DNA of 7,913 nt from positions 11,125 to 19,037 of the forward strand of contig JAMCRJ010000003.1 of NCBI GenBank assembly GCA_023381645.1, read 5' to 3'. Made by a program: the position numbers and the translations under genes. This DNA comes from Gammaproteobacteria bacterium. GTDB taxonomy: Bacteria; Pseudomonadota; Gammaproteobacteria; Acidithiobacillales; Acidithiobacillaceae. Within the stretch, counting starts at the first letter, position 1. Each line of letters begins with the position of its first letter. This document shows, piece by piece, positions 1-6,756 of this stretch. Below the pieces are notes generated by a model. The model was not told the DNA's origin. It saw only the letters and a list, made by a program, of their open reading frames with translations, and made no database searches.

Positions 1-234
1 GCGTAGGTTTTTGTTAGAGAAAACCTGCACCCAGAACGCCACGACAATAACCGTTGCAAACATGCCAATCCACATATGCATATGAAACAGTAAATGCCGA
101 AATGGAAGTTCGCCGACCTTCTTCCATATGGCCTTCATGTCGAGTTCGCTGAACAACAGAAGCGTTACTGCCAATGCAAATCCCGCATGTATCCATCGGG
201 TACTTCTTGGCCATTCTTGAATCATTTCAGGCAT
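1..234 (-). CDS. Cytochrome b561-like membrane protein, N-terminal part (runs off the window)
   Basis: Reading inward from ATG at 234, 78 codons stay open to the window edge, so only the N-terminus is visible. It begins MPEMIQEWPRSTRWIHAGFA. A first hydrophobic helix (about residues 16-30) carries His at 16 just after an Arg-Trp, and a second (about 50-73) contains a HMHMW cluster with His at 51 and 53. Two helices with His near the membrane faces are typical of the cytochrome b/b561 superfamily, where such residues bind haem b and the protein passes electrons in the inner membrane. The start is supported by GGAG six bases upstream (241-244). Its own promoter appears to lie at 295-323. The family call rests on the helix and His pattern only. 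The C-terminal half, which would hold the remaining haem ligands, is outside the window, and other small haem-b membrane subunits are possible. Confidence 0.62.
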   Translation of the reverse strand, partial: MPEMIQEWPRSTRWIHAGFALAVTLLLFSELDMKAIWKKVGELPFRHLLFHMHMWIGMFATVIVVAFWVQVFSNKNLR

Positions 235-294
235 GTGAAACTCCGTAGGTTGATAAATCCGGTAGGATGACAAAAACAATTTTATACGAAATAA

Positions 295-323
295 ATATTA
301 ACAGTATGCGTGGCGTATTGCAA
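295..323 (-). promoter_or_regulatory. Sigma70-type promoter for the cytochrome b561-like gene
   Basis: On the minus strand, TTGCAA (318-323) and TAATAT (295-300) are separated by exactly 17 bp. These are four of six and five of six matches to the sigma70 consensus. The predicted start near 288 gives a leader of about 54 nt before the ATG at 234. This is the best promoter in the AT-rich 235-517 gap, which otherwise contains no gene. Confidence 0.5.
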
Positions 324-363
324 TTGTGACGCGCATTTTATGTTGCCGAATAAAATCCATATA

Positions 364-379
364 TGTGATAGGTGTCACG
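364..379. promoter_or_regulatory. CRP/FNR-family-like operator TGTGA-N6-TCACG
   Basis: The sequence TGTGA, six bases, then TCACG matches the CRP inverted-repeat consensus TGTGA-N6-TCACA at nine of ten positions. Its centre is about 83 bp upstream of the predicted start of the cytochrome b561-like transcript, close to the helical phase used by upstream-binding CRP-family activators. A lone consensus-like site can occur by chance and no CRP-family gene is in the window. Confidence 0.35.
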
Positions 380-483
380 ATAATCAGTATTTGCCGGGGA
401 TAATATATTCCGCTTGCGTTTTGCGGTATTTGACACGGACATACCAGGGATGTTTACGCTCCCGTCGAACTGACGCCACGGAA

Positions 484-511
484 GTGCGCTGCGTGACCAC
501 ACGCAGCGCAC
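484..511 (-). terminator. Perfect 12-bp hairpin just after the second receptor gene
   Basis: GTGCGCTGCGTG (484-495) and CACGCAGCGCAC (500-511) are perfect inverted repeats with a 4-nt loop (ACCA). The hairpin starts six bases beyond the stop codon of the receptor at 518-2881. Only TT follows the stem on the minus strand, so it is not a textbook intrinsic terminator. It may end transcription weakly or protect the mRNA 3' end. Confidence 0.6.
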
Positions 512-517
512 AAAGTC

Positions 518-2881
518 TTAGAACTTCGCCGATACCGTCATGAAATACTGCCGTGGCGCACCCGGATCAGCCAGAATGGCGCCGGCACTGTTGCCACCGA
601 AGTATCCACCGGCGGTGATGTACTCAATGGGGTTATAGTGTGCATCAAAGAGATTGTATATTCCCACGGAGAACTTCACGCCTTTCAGCGTCGGGATGTA
701 TGGATTCAATCGAGTCGTTTTTATCCCAAGGCTGAGGTTGGAGACATTGTATCCCGGCTGCTTCTGGTGCGATGGCGCGCCGGTTCCGTTGTTGAACAGA
801 TACTCCGAGCTCGTGTACTGATCCACAAACTGGGGTGAGAAGAGGAAGCCATGATAATAGTAACGATAGTCGATACCCGCACTCATGGTGAGGTACGGGC
901 TATAGGATACGTTGGCGCCATATAAGGTCGTACCCCCACCTTGCGGAGTATACGAGGTGTAGTACGAATGATTGAGCGCCAGGTTGGCGAACAGATGCCA
1001 ATTCCAGGAGGGGTTGTCGGCAATCGCGATATTGACGCCGTTCACCACCGCATCGGCCGCGGCGAACTTGGTTTGGGAGATGTTTGACAGGAAGGTAGCG
1101 ATGGTTTCGTTAGCGAGGCTGTCGTGGTAGTAGTTGAGGTTGAGCGTAAAGTCATGCAGCAACATCCAATTGTGCACTAAAAACTTGGCACCGACTTCGT
1201 AATCCGTACTTTTTACCGGTTTCAGGGTGTTCAGGTCTATGGTGCCGCCGTTACCATTGTAGGCCCCGTAGTTGTTATCCGTAGGATTCTGATAAGAGCG
1301 GCCATAATGCGCATATACCGAACCCCATTTGACCGGGGCAAAGCGGACCCCGATGGAAGGTTCCAAACGGGAGATGGTATCCGACGCACTACTAATAAGC
1401 GTCTGATTCTGCGCGCCCGCAGGCAGGTTGGGGAATGCCTGGTCCCCATTATTGTACATCTGGGTCTGGTACTGGACCGCAGCAACGCCCGGCGTAATCT
1501 TGAGACCGGCGATCGGGGTGAATGTGTCCTGAACAAACCCCGTCAGGTAGTTGTTATACAGAACATCGCTATTGTACTGAATGGGAAAGGACGGGCTGGT
1601 GCCCATGGTTGCATTGTATCCCGCATAAGGGGTGGTGTATTGCTGATGAATCCACGACCCTCCCGCCTTCACGAGGTTCATGGGCAGGCGCCAGTCGAAA
1701 TACAGCTTGTCCCCATAAGTATCCGAGCTCGGATTGTAATACTCGGAATTCACGCTGCTCCCTGGTACGTAATTGGTAATGCGGTAATGCACCCGGTGGC
1801 CATGGCGATACCAGGCCATTTCGTGCAGCGTGACGTCCCTGCTGAGGTTGAGGTTCAGCTTGGAATACAGCATGTAGCCTTGTACTTTCAATTGCTTAAA
1901 CCAGATGGACTCAGGCAGTGATGCGTAAAACCCGCTGGTCTGTTGGCTATACAAAGGTGCATTGGCGTTCAGGCCCTGGGTGGTGATGCCCTGTATCGGG
2001 GTAACCGGTATGAAATTGGGCCTGAACTCGCGCGAGCTGTCGACATAGCCGCCAAGGCTGAAGGTGCCACTCCTGAAGGTCTTCACCGCCTTGCCAAAAT
2101 AGGCGAGAGACTGGGACGGCGCATTGAACGTACCGGTGCGGAACGTGTTGTTTTTCGTATAACCCCCGGCCAGAACCGCGGACCAGCCATCGTACATGCC
2201 CGTTTTGAGGTCAAAGTTGTAGCCGAGGGTGCCGCTACTTCCAAAGGTGGTGCCTATTTCGGCGCTCGGTATTACGGATGGCTGCAGCGGCACGAAGTTG
2301 ATGGTGCCACCGACACTGTCGAACCACCGGCCGGCGGGATTCCCGGGGCCGTAGGTCACGTTGATGCCATGGATCATCTGGAGAATGGGGATTTCATTGG
2401 AATCCCAGCCGCCGTTATGCGAAATCAGGTTGTTCATGGGGATCCCGTCAAACAGCACCGTCAGGCCATTGCGCTCGACGTCGCCATTCACGGATGACCA
2501 GCCTACCTTTACGCCGCGCACGGCGATTTCATAGCGCGCGGTCGAGGCGATGCCGCCATAACCACGGACAGCGATGCCGGGTGCCAGAGATAGCGCTTGC
2601 GCCGCACCTGCGGCAGGACCTACACCCTGAATTTCACGCTTTCCAAGAACCGCCTGAGATTGCGTGGACTCAAAAACCTGCTTTTTGGTCAGCTTGCCGT
2701 CGGTGCTGGCCAGCGCCTTGGCAGACTCAGAAAGTGCGCTGGCCGAGGCGTTTACCTCGCCCACACTGGTGGACGGGCCCCCTGAATTGGCGCCATAAGC
2801 CGCTGTCAGGGTGTTCCAGGTGCAAAGCCCTGCAGTACACATTGCGAACAATAACGGGTTCATGCGATTCCGCTTATTCAT
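518..2881 (-). CDS. TonB-dependent outer-membrane receptor (receptor A)
   Basis: This 787-residue protein has the full layout of a TonB-dependent receptor: an energy-coupled outer-membrane barrel that imports scarce ligands such as iron chelates, cobalamin or other metal complexes. A signal peptide spans about residues 1-30 (basic start, hydrophobic LLFAMCTAGL, cleavage near AYG-A). A TonB-box-like SVGEV lies at 39-43. The plug domain (about 66-206) opens with KKQVFESTQS and contains LFDGIPM, VTYGPG and VGGTINFVPL. The rest is an aromatic-rich barrel ending in YFMTVSAKF, with the terminal Phe used for outer-membrane assembly. The start is supported by AGGAG six bases upstream (2888-2892). It is a paralogue of the receptor at 3076-5481: the KKQVF motif falls at residues 66-70 in both when the longer start of the other is used. 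It has its own promoter with an 11-bp repeat array (2956-3009). The substrate is not identifiable. The plug has GPG where many receptors have RGP. Confidence 0.95.
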   Translation of the reverse strand: MNKRNRMNPLLFAMCTAGLCTWNTLTAAYGANSGGPSTSVGEVNASASALSESAKALASTDGKLTKKQVFESTQSQAVLGKREIQGVGPAAGAAQALSLAPGIAVRGYGGIASTARYEIAVRGVKVGWSSVNGDVERNGLTVLFDGIPMNNLISHNGGWDSNEIPILQMIHGINVTYGPGNPAGRWFDSVGGTINFVPLQPSVIPSAEIGTTFGSSGTLGYNFDLKTGMYDGWSAVLAGGYTKNNTFRTGTFNAPSQSLAYFGKAVKTFRSGTFSLGGYVDSSREFRPNFIPVTPIQGITTQGLNANAPLYSQQTSGFYASLPESIWFKQLKVQGYMLYSKLNLNLSRDVTLHEMAWYRHGHRVHYRITNYVPGSSVNSEYYNPSSDTYGDKLYFDWRLPMNLVKAGGSWIHQQYTTPYAGYNATMGTSPSFPIQYNSDVLYNNYLTGFVQDTFTPIAGLKITPGVAAVQYQTQMYNNGDQAFPNLPAGAQNQTLISSASDTISRLEPSIGVRFAPVKWGSVYAHYGRSYQNPTDNNYGAYNGNGGTIDLNTLKPVKSTDYEVGAKFLVHNWMLLHDFTLNLNYYHDSLANETIATFLSNISQTKFAAADAVVNGVNIAIADNPSWNWHLFANLALNHSYYTSYTPQGGGTTLYGANVSYSPYLTMSAGIDYRYYYHGFLFSPQFVDQYTSSEYLFNNGTGAPSHQKQPGYNVSNLSLGIKTTRLNPYIPTLKGVKFSVGIYNLFDAHYNPIEYITAGGYFGGNSAGAILADPGAPRQYFMTVSAKF

Positions 2882-2955
2882 TTCTGGCTCCTGTATAAGA
2901 ATATGATCGTATAAAACTGTATGATTTCATTGATGTTGCTCGAACAACCGGAAAA

Positions 2956-3009
2956 ATGATACAGGAGAATTGTGACACAATTATTACGCTGGAATGACTA
3001 AGATATGAC
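2956..3009 (-). promoter_or_regulatory. Promoter with four 11-bp-spaced GTCAT half-sites, upstream of receptor A
   Basis: Read on the minus strand, half-sites GTCAT (3005-3009), GTCAT (2994-2998), GTAAT (2983-2987) and GTCAC (2972-2976) repeat with an exact 11-bp period. Ten bases after the last comes TATCAT (2956-2961), a good -10 element, giving a start near 2949 and a leader of about 68 nt. No clear -35 hexamer is present, as expected for an activator-dependent promoter. The 11-bp direct-repeat geometry is that of OmpR/PhoB-family sites. The same layout occurs at 6915-6968 and 5867-5931. Confidence 0.6.
2968..2982. repeat. Perfect 7+1+7 palindrome overlapping the last half-site
   Basis: AATTGTG-A-CACAATT is a perfect palindrome covering the promoter-proximal half-site of the receptor A array. 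It could be a second operator, for example for a dimeric repressor, or partly a by-product of an AT-rich promoter. It does not resemble the Fur consensus. The arrays at 5867-5931 and 6915-6968 lack it. Confidence 0.35.
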
Positions 3010-3021
3010 AATAAGACATTT

Positions 3022-3053
3022 AAAAACCGGGGCGAACGAATGTGTCGCCCCGG
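3022..3053 (-). terminator. Rho-independent terminator of receptor B
   Basis: On the minus strand, a perfect 9-bp GC-rich stem (CCGGGGCGA at 3045-3053 with TCGCCCCGG at 3027-3035, loop 9 nt) is followed directly by TTTTT (3022-3026). It begins 22 bases after the receptor stop codon. It separates the two receptor genes into distinct transcription units, and the promoter array of receptor A starts 13 bases further on. Confidence 0.9.
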
Positions 3054-3075
3054 CGAACCTTATTACTCCGTAACG

Positions 3076-5481
3076 CTAGAATGAGGCGTTTATACTGACA
3101 TAAACCGCGCGTGGCATACCTGGTTCCCCGAGTATCTGGCCAGCCACGCCGTAATAGCCGCCACCGGAAATATACTCGTAATTGTTGTATTGCTTGTTCA
3201 GAAGGTTGAGGACCGTTACGTTAACGGAGGCATCATGCATCCCGGCAAACAGATACCTTCTGGATACCTTGACCCGCAGCGCGGCGTTGAATATACCGAA
3301 ACTGGGCAATTTCTGACGTGTGGGGGCTCCGGTGTTGTTGTTGTAAATATTCTGAACGCCGGTGTACTGCCACCAAACTCGTGGTTCAAACAGGATACCC
3401 GCATGATAAAGCTGGTAATAGGCACCAATGTTGGCGGTTTGTGCGGGCACATTGGAAACCGGCAGGCCGGAGTACGATACTCCATGACCTGTGGTGTAGC
3501 TCGCGTAGTCGGCCTTTTCGAAGCTCACGTTGGAGAACAGATATAAATTATAAAGCGGATTATCATCCATCGACAGGTTGACGCCGCTGAATACCGACGA
3601 GCCAGATGCGAAACGCGAGTAAAGATGGTTCACTACCGGGATGGGAATGATTTCATTGGTATCATCCAGGTGGTAGTAGTTTGCATTGAATACAGCGCGA
3701 TGCAGCAGCCCATAATTTTTGACATAGGCTTTTACGCCGACCTGGTACTGTGTCGACTTCTGCGGCTGCAAGGTGGAGGTTAATTCATGGGCATAGGTTC
3801 CGGTAGCGCCTGCAGGTGCCTTATAGCCGGTGGCGTAGTTACCATATAACGCAATATTTGGTGTTATTTTGTAATTCACGCCGACAGATGGCTCAAACTC
3901 CGTGAAGTTTGTTGTTGAGTTTGGTTGATAGTCGCCGTTGTGACCGATCAGGTTGGCCACGCTCATGGGGAATTGGGCGGCGGAGTTGTTCACATAGTTT
4001 GTTTGGAACTGAACCACGCGAATACCGGGGGTGATGCGCAGGTTGCGGATGGGATGGATGACGTCCTGGACAAAGGCGGCAAGGTCCGTCATATAGAGAT
4101 ATGAACTATGGAACGCGCTTGGCAGGGAGAGACTGTTGTACACCGGCGCACCGTTTATGATCACGTTATTCCCAGCATTGGGACTTAACGAATTATATGT
4201 CGCAATCTGGTTCTGATTATAGAAATCAAGCAAAGAATTGTATTTGGAATTCAGGAAATAGCCACCGAACGCAACATCATTGTACGGTGCGTTTACAGTG
4301 AAGTAAAGCTTGTCGCCATATGTATGATCGGACGCATTGTAATACTGGTTTAGTACATTGGCGGCGTTGCCAGTGTTGTTGTAATGCAGGTGTACGCGGT
4401 CGCCGTAGCGATACCACAACAGGTTATGGATCTCCATACTCTGCGAAAGGTGCTCTTCGAATCGGGAATAAATAAGGTAGGTCTTCACGAAAGCTTCTTT
4501 CCAGTAAACGGAATACGGCAGGGTCGTGTAAAATCCCGTAGTCTGCTGGCTGTAGATAGGGCCGGGATTCACGGTTCCGGTATTTGGGTTGACCCCGTAA
4601 ATGGTCACGTTCGGATTGGCCGTTACCGGGATTGGCAACGGTCTGTAGGCAACGGAACGAGAGACATAACCACCAAAGCTTATGTGGCCACCACCAAAGC
4701 TCTTCCGTACTTTTCCATAATAGGCGTAATTGTTACCGGGGTTGTTAAACCCGTACCCGTTCAAATAATTTCCGCTGCTACCGACCCCTCCGGCAATGAT
4801 CCCTGACCAGCCATCGTGCTCGCCGGTGCGAACATTGAAGTGGATACCTTTGGAATCAAAACTCCCATAGTACATTCCTATGGACGCCCCAGCCTTCCTG
4901 GTCGGTTGCAGTGGCGCAAAATTAATGGAGCCGCCGATATTGTTGTACCAACGATTCAGCGGATAGCCTGGGCCATACGTTGCCGTAATCCCCTTGATCA
5001 TGGACATCTGTGGCAGCTCCGAGGCTTGCCAGACGCCGTAGGCGGGATCAACCACCGGCACACCGTCGAAGGTGACCATGACCGTGCCATCATTCGCATT
5101 GCCCGCGATGTTGCCCCAGCCGGTCTTCATGCCGTTGATGCTGATGGATGAGCGCGGCGCGCCACTCGGGCCATCGGTGACGACATTGATTCCCGGCGCC
5201 ACGGCGAGCGCTTGTGCCGCCCCACCCGCAGGTCCTGCGGTAGCCATCTGACGCTTGTTGATGACTTTTACCGATTGAGTGGAATCGAAGACCTGTTTTT
5301 TGGTGGGGAGATGCGCCAGTGTGTCCAAAGCGCCAGTGGTAGAAGATACTTCTCCGACACTGATACTGGACGAGGTGGTGGGGGCGGTTACACCGGCAGC
5401 GAGTGCCATGCCGGATATCCCACATAGACCAGCAGCAATCAATGCACTGAATAAAGGATGATAACGATACTGATGTTTCAC
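3076..5481 (-). CDS. TonB-dependent outer-membrane receptor (receptor B)
   Basis: From the GTG at 5481 this encodes 801 residues. That start has GAGGAG seven bases upstream (5489-5494). An ATG at 5496 is in frame and would add five residues, but it overlaps this ribosome-binding site and has none of its own. A signal peptide fits 1-28 (hydrophobic LFSALIAAGLCGISGMALA, then AGV). A TonB-box-like SISVGEV sits near 40-45. The plug (about 61-195) contains KKQVFDSTQS, TFDGVPV, TATYGPG and IGGSINFAPL. A long barrel rich in Tyr and Asn ends with YVSINASF and a terminal Phe. It should act like receptor A as a TonB-powered importer. The two share plug motifs and a barrel end around GAP/GMPR, yet differ greatly across the barrel, suggesting an old tandem duplication with changed ligand specificity. 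The upstream leader holds an 87-codon ORF and a five-unit 11-bp operator array. The ligand is unknown. Confidence 0.95.
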   Translation of the reverse strand: MKHQYRYHPLFSALIAAGLCGISGMALAAGVTAPTTSSSISVGEVSSTTGALDTLAHLPTKKQVFDSTQSVKVINKRQMATAGPAGGAAQALAVAPGINVVTDGPSGAPRSSISINGMKTGWGNIAGNANDGTVMVTFDGVPVVDPAYGVWQASELPQMSMIKGITATYGPGYPLNRWYNNIGGSINFAPLQPTRKAGASIGMYYGSFDSKGIHFNVRTGEHDGWSGIIAGGVGSSGNYLNGYGFNNPGNNYAYYGKVRKSFGGGHISFGGYVSRSVAYRPLPIPVTANPNVTIYGVNPNTGTVNPGPIYSQQTTGFYTTLPYSVYWKEAFVKTYLIYSRFEEHLSQSMEIHNLLWYRYGDRVHLHYNNTGNAANVLNQYYNASDHTYGDKLYFTVNAPYNDVAFGGYFLNSKYNSLLDFYNQNQIATYNSLSPNAGNNVIINGAPVYNSLSLPSAFHSSYLYMTDLAAFVQDVIHPIRNLRITPGIRVVQFQTNYVNNSAAQFPMSVANLIGHNGDYQPNSTTNFTEFEPSVGVNYKITPNIALYGNYATGYKAPAGATGTYAHELTSTLQPQKSTQYQVGVKAYVKNYGLLHRAVFNANYYHLDDTNEIIPIPVVNHLYSRFASGSSVFSGVNLSMDDNPLYNLYLFSNVSFEKADYASYTTGHGVSYSGLPVSNVPAQTANIGAYYQLYHAGILFEPRVWWQYTGVQNIYNNNTGAPTRQKLPSFGIFNAALRVKVSRRYLFAGMHDASVNVTVLNLLNKQYNNYEYISGGGYYGVAGQILGEPGMPRAVYVSINASF

Positions 5482-5488
5482 GGATATA

Positions 5489-5494
5489 CTCCTC
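5489..5494 (-). promoter_or_regulatory. Ribosome-binding site deciding the receptor B start
   Basis: GAGGAG on the minus strand, seven bases before GTG at 5479-5481, is close to ideal Shine-Dalgarno. The upstream in-frame ATG (5494-5496) overlaps it and is preceded by a sequence without any Shine-Dalgarno match, so GTG is the likely start. Confidence 0.75.
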
Positions 5495-5515
5495 ATTGTT
5501 GTGGCTATGGTTGAG

Positions 5516-5779
5516 TTACTTCGCGGTCTTCAATGAAGACGCCTGAAATACCGAAAGGAGGCGGCGCCGAAACGGCGCGCGGTAGAAAAGAAATCGGTGA
5601 AGGGGGTGTTGTGCCGGAAAGTGCTGCGCGCTCAAGGCGGTCTTGCCACGGCCCAGGTCACTGACCCGAAATGTCGACCCGGTATGGGCGGACAGTCGAT
5701 TCAGCAAGGTATGGGTAATCAATGTGTTCCGCTCCGGCACCACCAGCGGATGTGCTGAGCTTTGTATTACGGCGTTCAT
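5516..5779 (-). CDS. Small basic protein of unknown function (87 aa), in the receptor B leader
   Basis: The ORF begins at the first ATG after an in-frame TAA, with a weak AAGG seven bases upstream. It ends 34 bases before the receptor B start, so it would be co-transcribed with the receptor from the array promoter at 5867-5931. The product starts MNAVIQSSAHPLVV and ends in a cationic, aromatic tail (FLFYRAPFRRRLL near residues 63-75). It has no signal peptide, no clear membrane segment and no recognised domain. Codon third positions are moderately GC-rich and compatible with coding. It may be a small protein, a translated leader that tunes receptor translation, or a chance ORF. I do not recognise a family. 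Confidence 0.42.
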   Translation of the reverse strand: MNAVIQSSAHPLVVPERNTLITHTLLNRLSAHTGSTFRVSDLGRGKTALSAQHFPAQHPLHRFLFYRAPFRRRLLSVFQASSLKTAK

Positions 5780-5818
5780 GCGGCTACCTTATCTGCGCCG
5801 GGATGTATCCGACGACAC

Positions 5819-5842
5819 CAAAAGTGGAGGTCTTTTGCCTCC
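5819..5842 (-). terminator. Weak terminator or attenuator hairpin in the receptor B leader
   Basis: On the minus strand, GGAGG (5838-5842) and CCTCC (5826-5830) form a 5-bp stem with a 7-nt loop, followed by AC and TTTT. The loop sequence CAAAAG (5832-5837) can instead pair perfectly with CTTTTG (5819-5824) just downstream of the stem, so two exclusive folds exist. It lies after the predicted start of the array promoter. It could limit read-through from the regulator gene or attenuate receptor B. The stem is short, so this is tentative. Confidence 0.35.
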
Positions 5843-5866
5843 TGGAATAGCCCCTATGCTAACCGC

Positions 5867-5931
5867 CGAATATTGCACCCATGTGTCACTGAGGTGGCAT
5901 TGTTATGACGTTATTATGACGTTATTATGAC
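5867..5931 (-). promoter_or_regulatory. Promoter with five 11-bp-spaced GTCAT-type half-sites, upstream of receptor B
   Basis: On the minus strand the half-sites are GTCAT (5927-5931), GTCAT (5916-5920), GTCAT (5905-5909), GCCAC (5894-5898) and GACAC (5883-5887), all exactly 11 bp apart. The first three units are nearly identical (GTCATAATAAC twice, then GTCATAACAAT). Ten bases after the last comes TATTCG (5867-5872), a partial -10 element. The array starts three bases after the regulator's stop codon, so the receptor unit has an internal promoter even if read-through also occurs. The match to tandem OmpR/PhoB boxes is strong, while the -10 is weaker than at the other two arrays. Confidence 0.65.
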
Positions 5932-5934
5932 GTT

Positions 5935-6756
5935 TCACACATGCTTTGGCGGTGAAAAGCGGTATCCGAAGCTGTGCACTGTTTCCAGCCAGCCCTTGGC
6001 GCCGGCACTTTCCAGAATTTTGCGTAAACGATAAATCTTGACCACCAGGGTATTGGGAGCGAGATAGGTACCCTTACCGCCCCACAGGATGTCGGCGATC
6101 TGCTCGTTGGAAACGACTTCGTCCGGATGGGTGGCGAAATAGTAAAGCAGATAGAAAAGCCGTCGCGGTAGATGAATTTCCTGTCCCAATATCCAGACCC
6201 GCAGTGATACCAGATCGATGCAGAGGTTTTCCTCTTGGACCAATCGGGCAGGCGCTTGTGTGCGCAGTTTTTTGAGGAGACCGCATACCTGGGCGGTTAA
6301 GATTCCCAGCCCCATACTGGCAGGGATATACGCCTGTGCACCTACTTCCAGAGCCGCTACCGCGTTTGTTTCCTCGTGGCCTTCTCCCGCACTATGGCCG
6401 ACCACCAGAAAAGGCAATTCGCCCTGACGCGATGCGAATTGCAGATGCCGCAGCCAGTCGCCCATTGTGTTGGACCACCCCACCAGGACCATTACTTCAG
6501 GATCCCAGCGGCGCACCAACTGCTCGGCTTCGGCACGCTCCGTGACCCGCATTACCTTGCCGCCAGTGCGTTCCAGAGCCACTTCGACAGAGACAATCGT
6601 TTTATCGCTGGCCCGTGCATGCACCAGCAGAAGGATCCGCGGGCCTTGGGGTGATCCGGTCCGGATCGGCAGGGGCGCGCGCGTCTGCGCCAACATCGCC
6701 GCACGTAGCACATGTACCGTGTGTACAGCAATGCTGTTTAATAAAATCAATAACAT
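5935..6756 (-). CDS. OmpR/PhoB-type winged-helix regulator with a degenerate receiver domain
   Basis: The 273-residue protein has a receiver-like N-terminal domain (about 40-165) and a C-terminal OmpR-type winged helix (about 175-268). The latter contains LPRRLFYLLYYFATHPDEVV, the ADILWG segment, the recognition helix NTLVVKIYRLRKIL and the wing motif ETVHSFGYRF. The receiver fold is readable, but its chemistry is gone. The acidic pair expected after the first strand is replaced within HARA (46-49). The phosphoacceptor Asp is Val92/Gly93, the switch Thr is Gly120, and the conserved Lys is Ala146. It should therefore act without phosphorylation, as atypical OmpR-family regulators do. No sensor kinase is adjacent. 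The start has no strong ribosome-binding site and overlaps the upstream 42-codon ORF by 10 bp, suggesting translational coupling. A shorter start at Met21 is possible. The flanking 11-bp arrays are its likely targets, including its own promoter. Confidence 0.9.
   Translation of the reverse strand: MLLILLNSIAVHTVHVLRAAMLAQTRAPLPIRTGSPQGPRILLLVHARASDKTIVSVEVALERTGGKVMRVTERAEAEQLVRRWDPEVMVLVGWSNTMGDWLRHLQFASRQGELPFLVVGHSAGEGHEETNAVAALEVGAQAYIPASMGLGILTAQVCGLLKKLRTQAPARLVQEENLCIDLVSLRVWILGQEIHLPRRLFYLLYYFATHPDEVVSNEQIADILWGGKGTYLAPNTLVVKIYRLRKILESAGAKGWLETVHSFGYRFSPPKHV

Noticed and set aside
14..214. Minus-strand 66-codon frame inside the b561-like gene
   Set aside because: It is an out-of-frame shadow. 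The other frame from 234 gives two hydrophobic helices with haem-ligand-like His residues and has a ribosome-binding site.
310..543. Plus-strand 77-codon frame containing a CDRCH (CxxCH haem-c-like) motif
   Set aside because: It starts with GTG without a ribosome-binding site, runs across the b561 promoter region, the hairpin at 484-511 and into the 3' end of receptor A. The motif is a chance match.
1307..2497. Long plus-strand frames of 204 and 184 codons
   Set aside because: They are exactly antisense to the receptor A coding frame, lack ribosome-binding sites and show no domain.
2882..3020. Fur box upstream of the receptor A gene
   Set aside because: No stretch resembles the Fur inverted-repeat consensus. 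The visible signals are the 11-bp array and the AATTGTG palindrome.
5643..5930. Plus-strand 95-codon frame
   Set aside because: It runs antisense through the 87-codon ORF and the operator array, which fully accounts for its C-terminal end. There is no ribosome-binding site or domain.
5883..5931. Tandem direct repeats as a short CRISPR array or origin iterons
   Set aside because: Units are 11 bp with no spacers, and the same motif and spacing recur at two other promoters, which fits transcription-factor half-sites.
5480..5934. Cobalamin or other metabolite riboswitch in the long receptor B leader
   Set aside because: No B12-box-like or other familiar riboswitch core was found. The leader is largely occupied by an open 87-codon frame.
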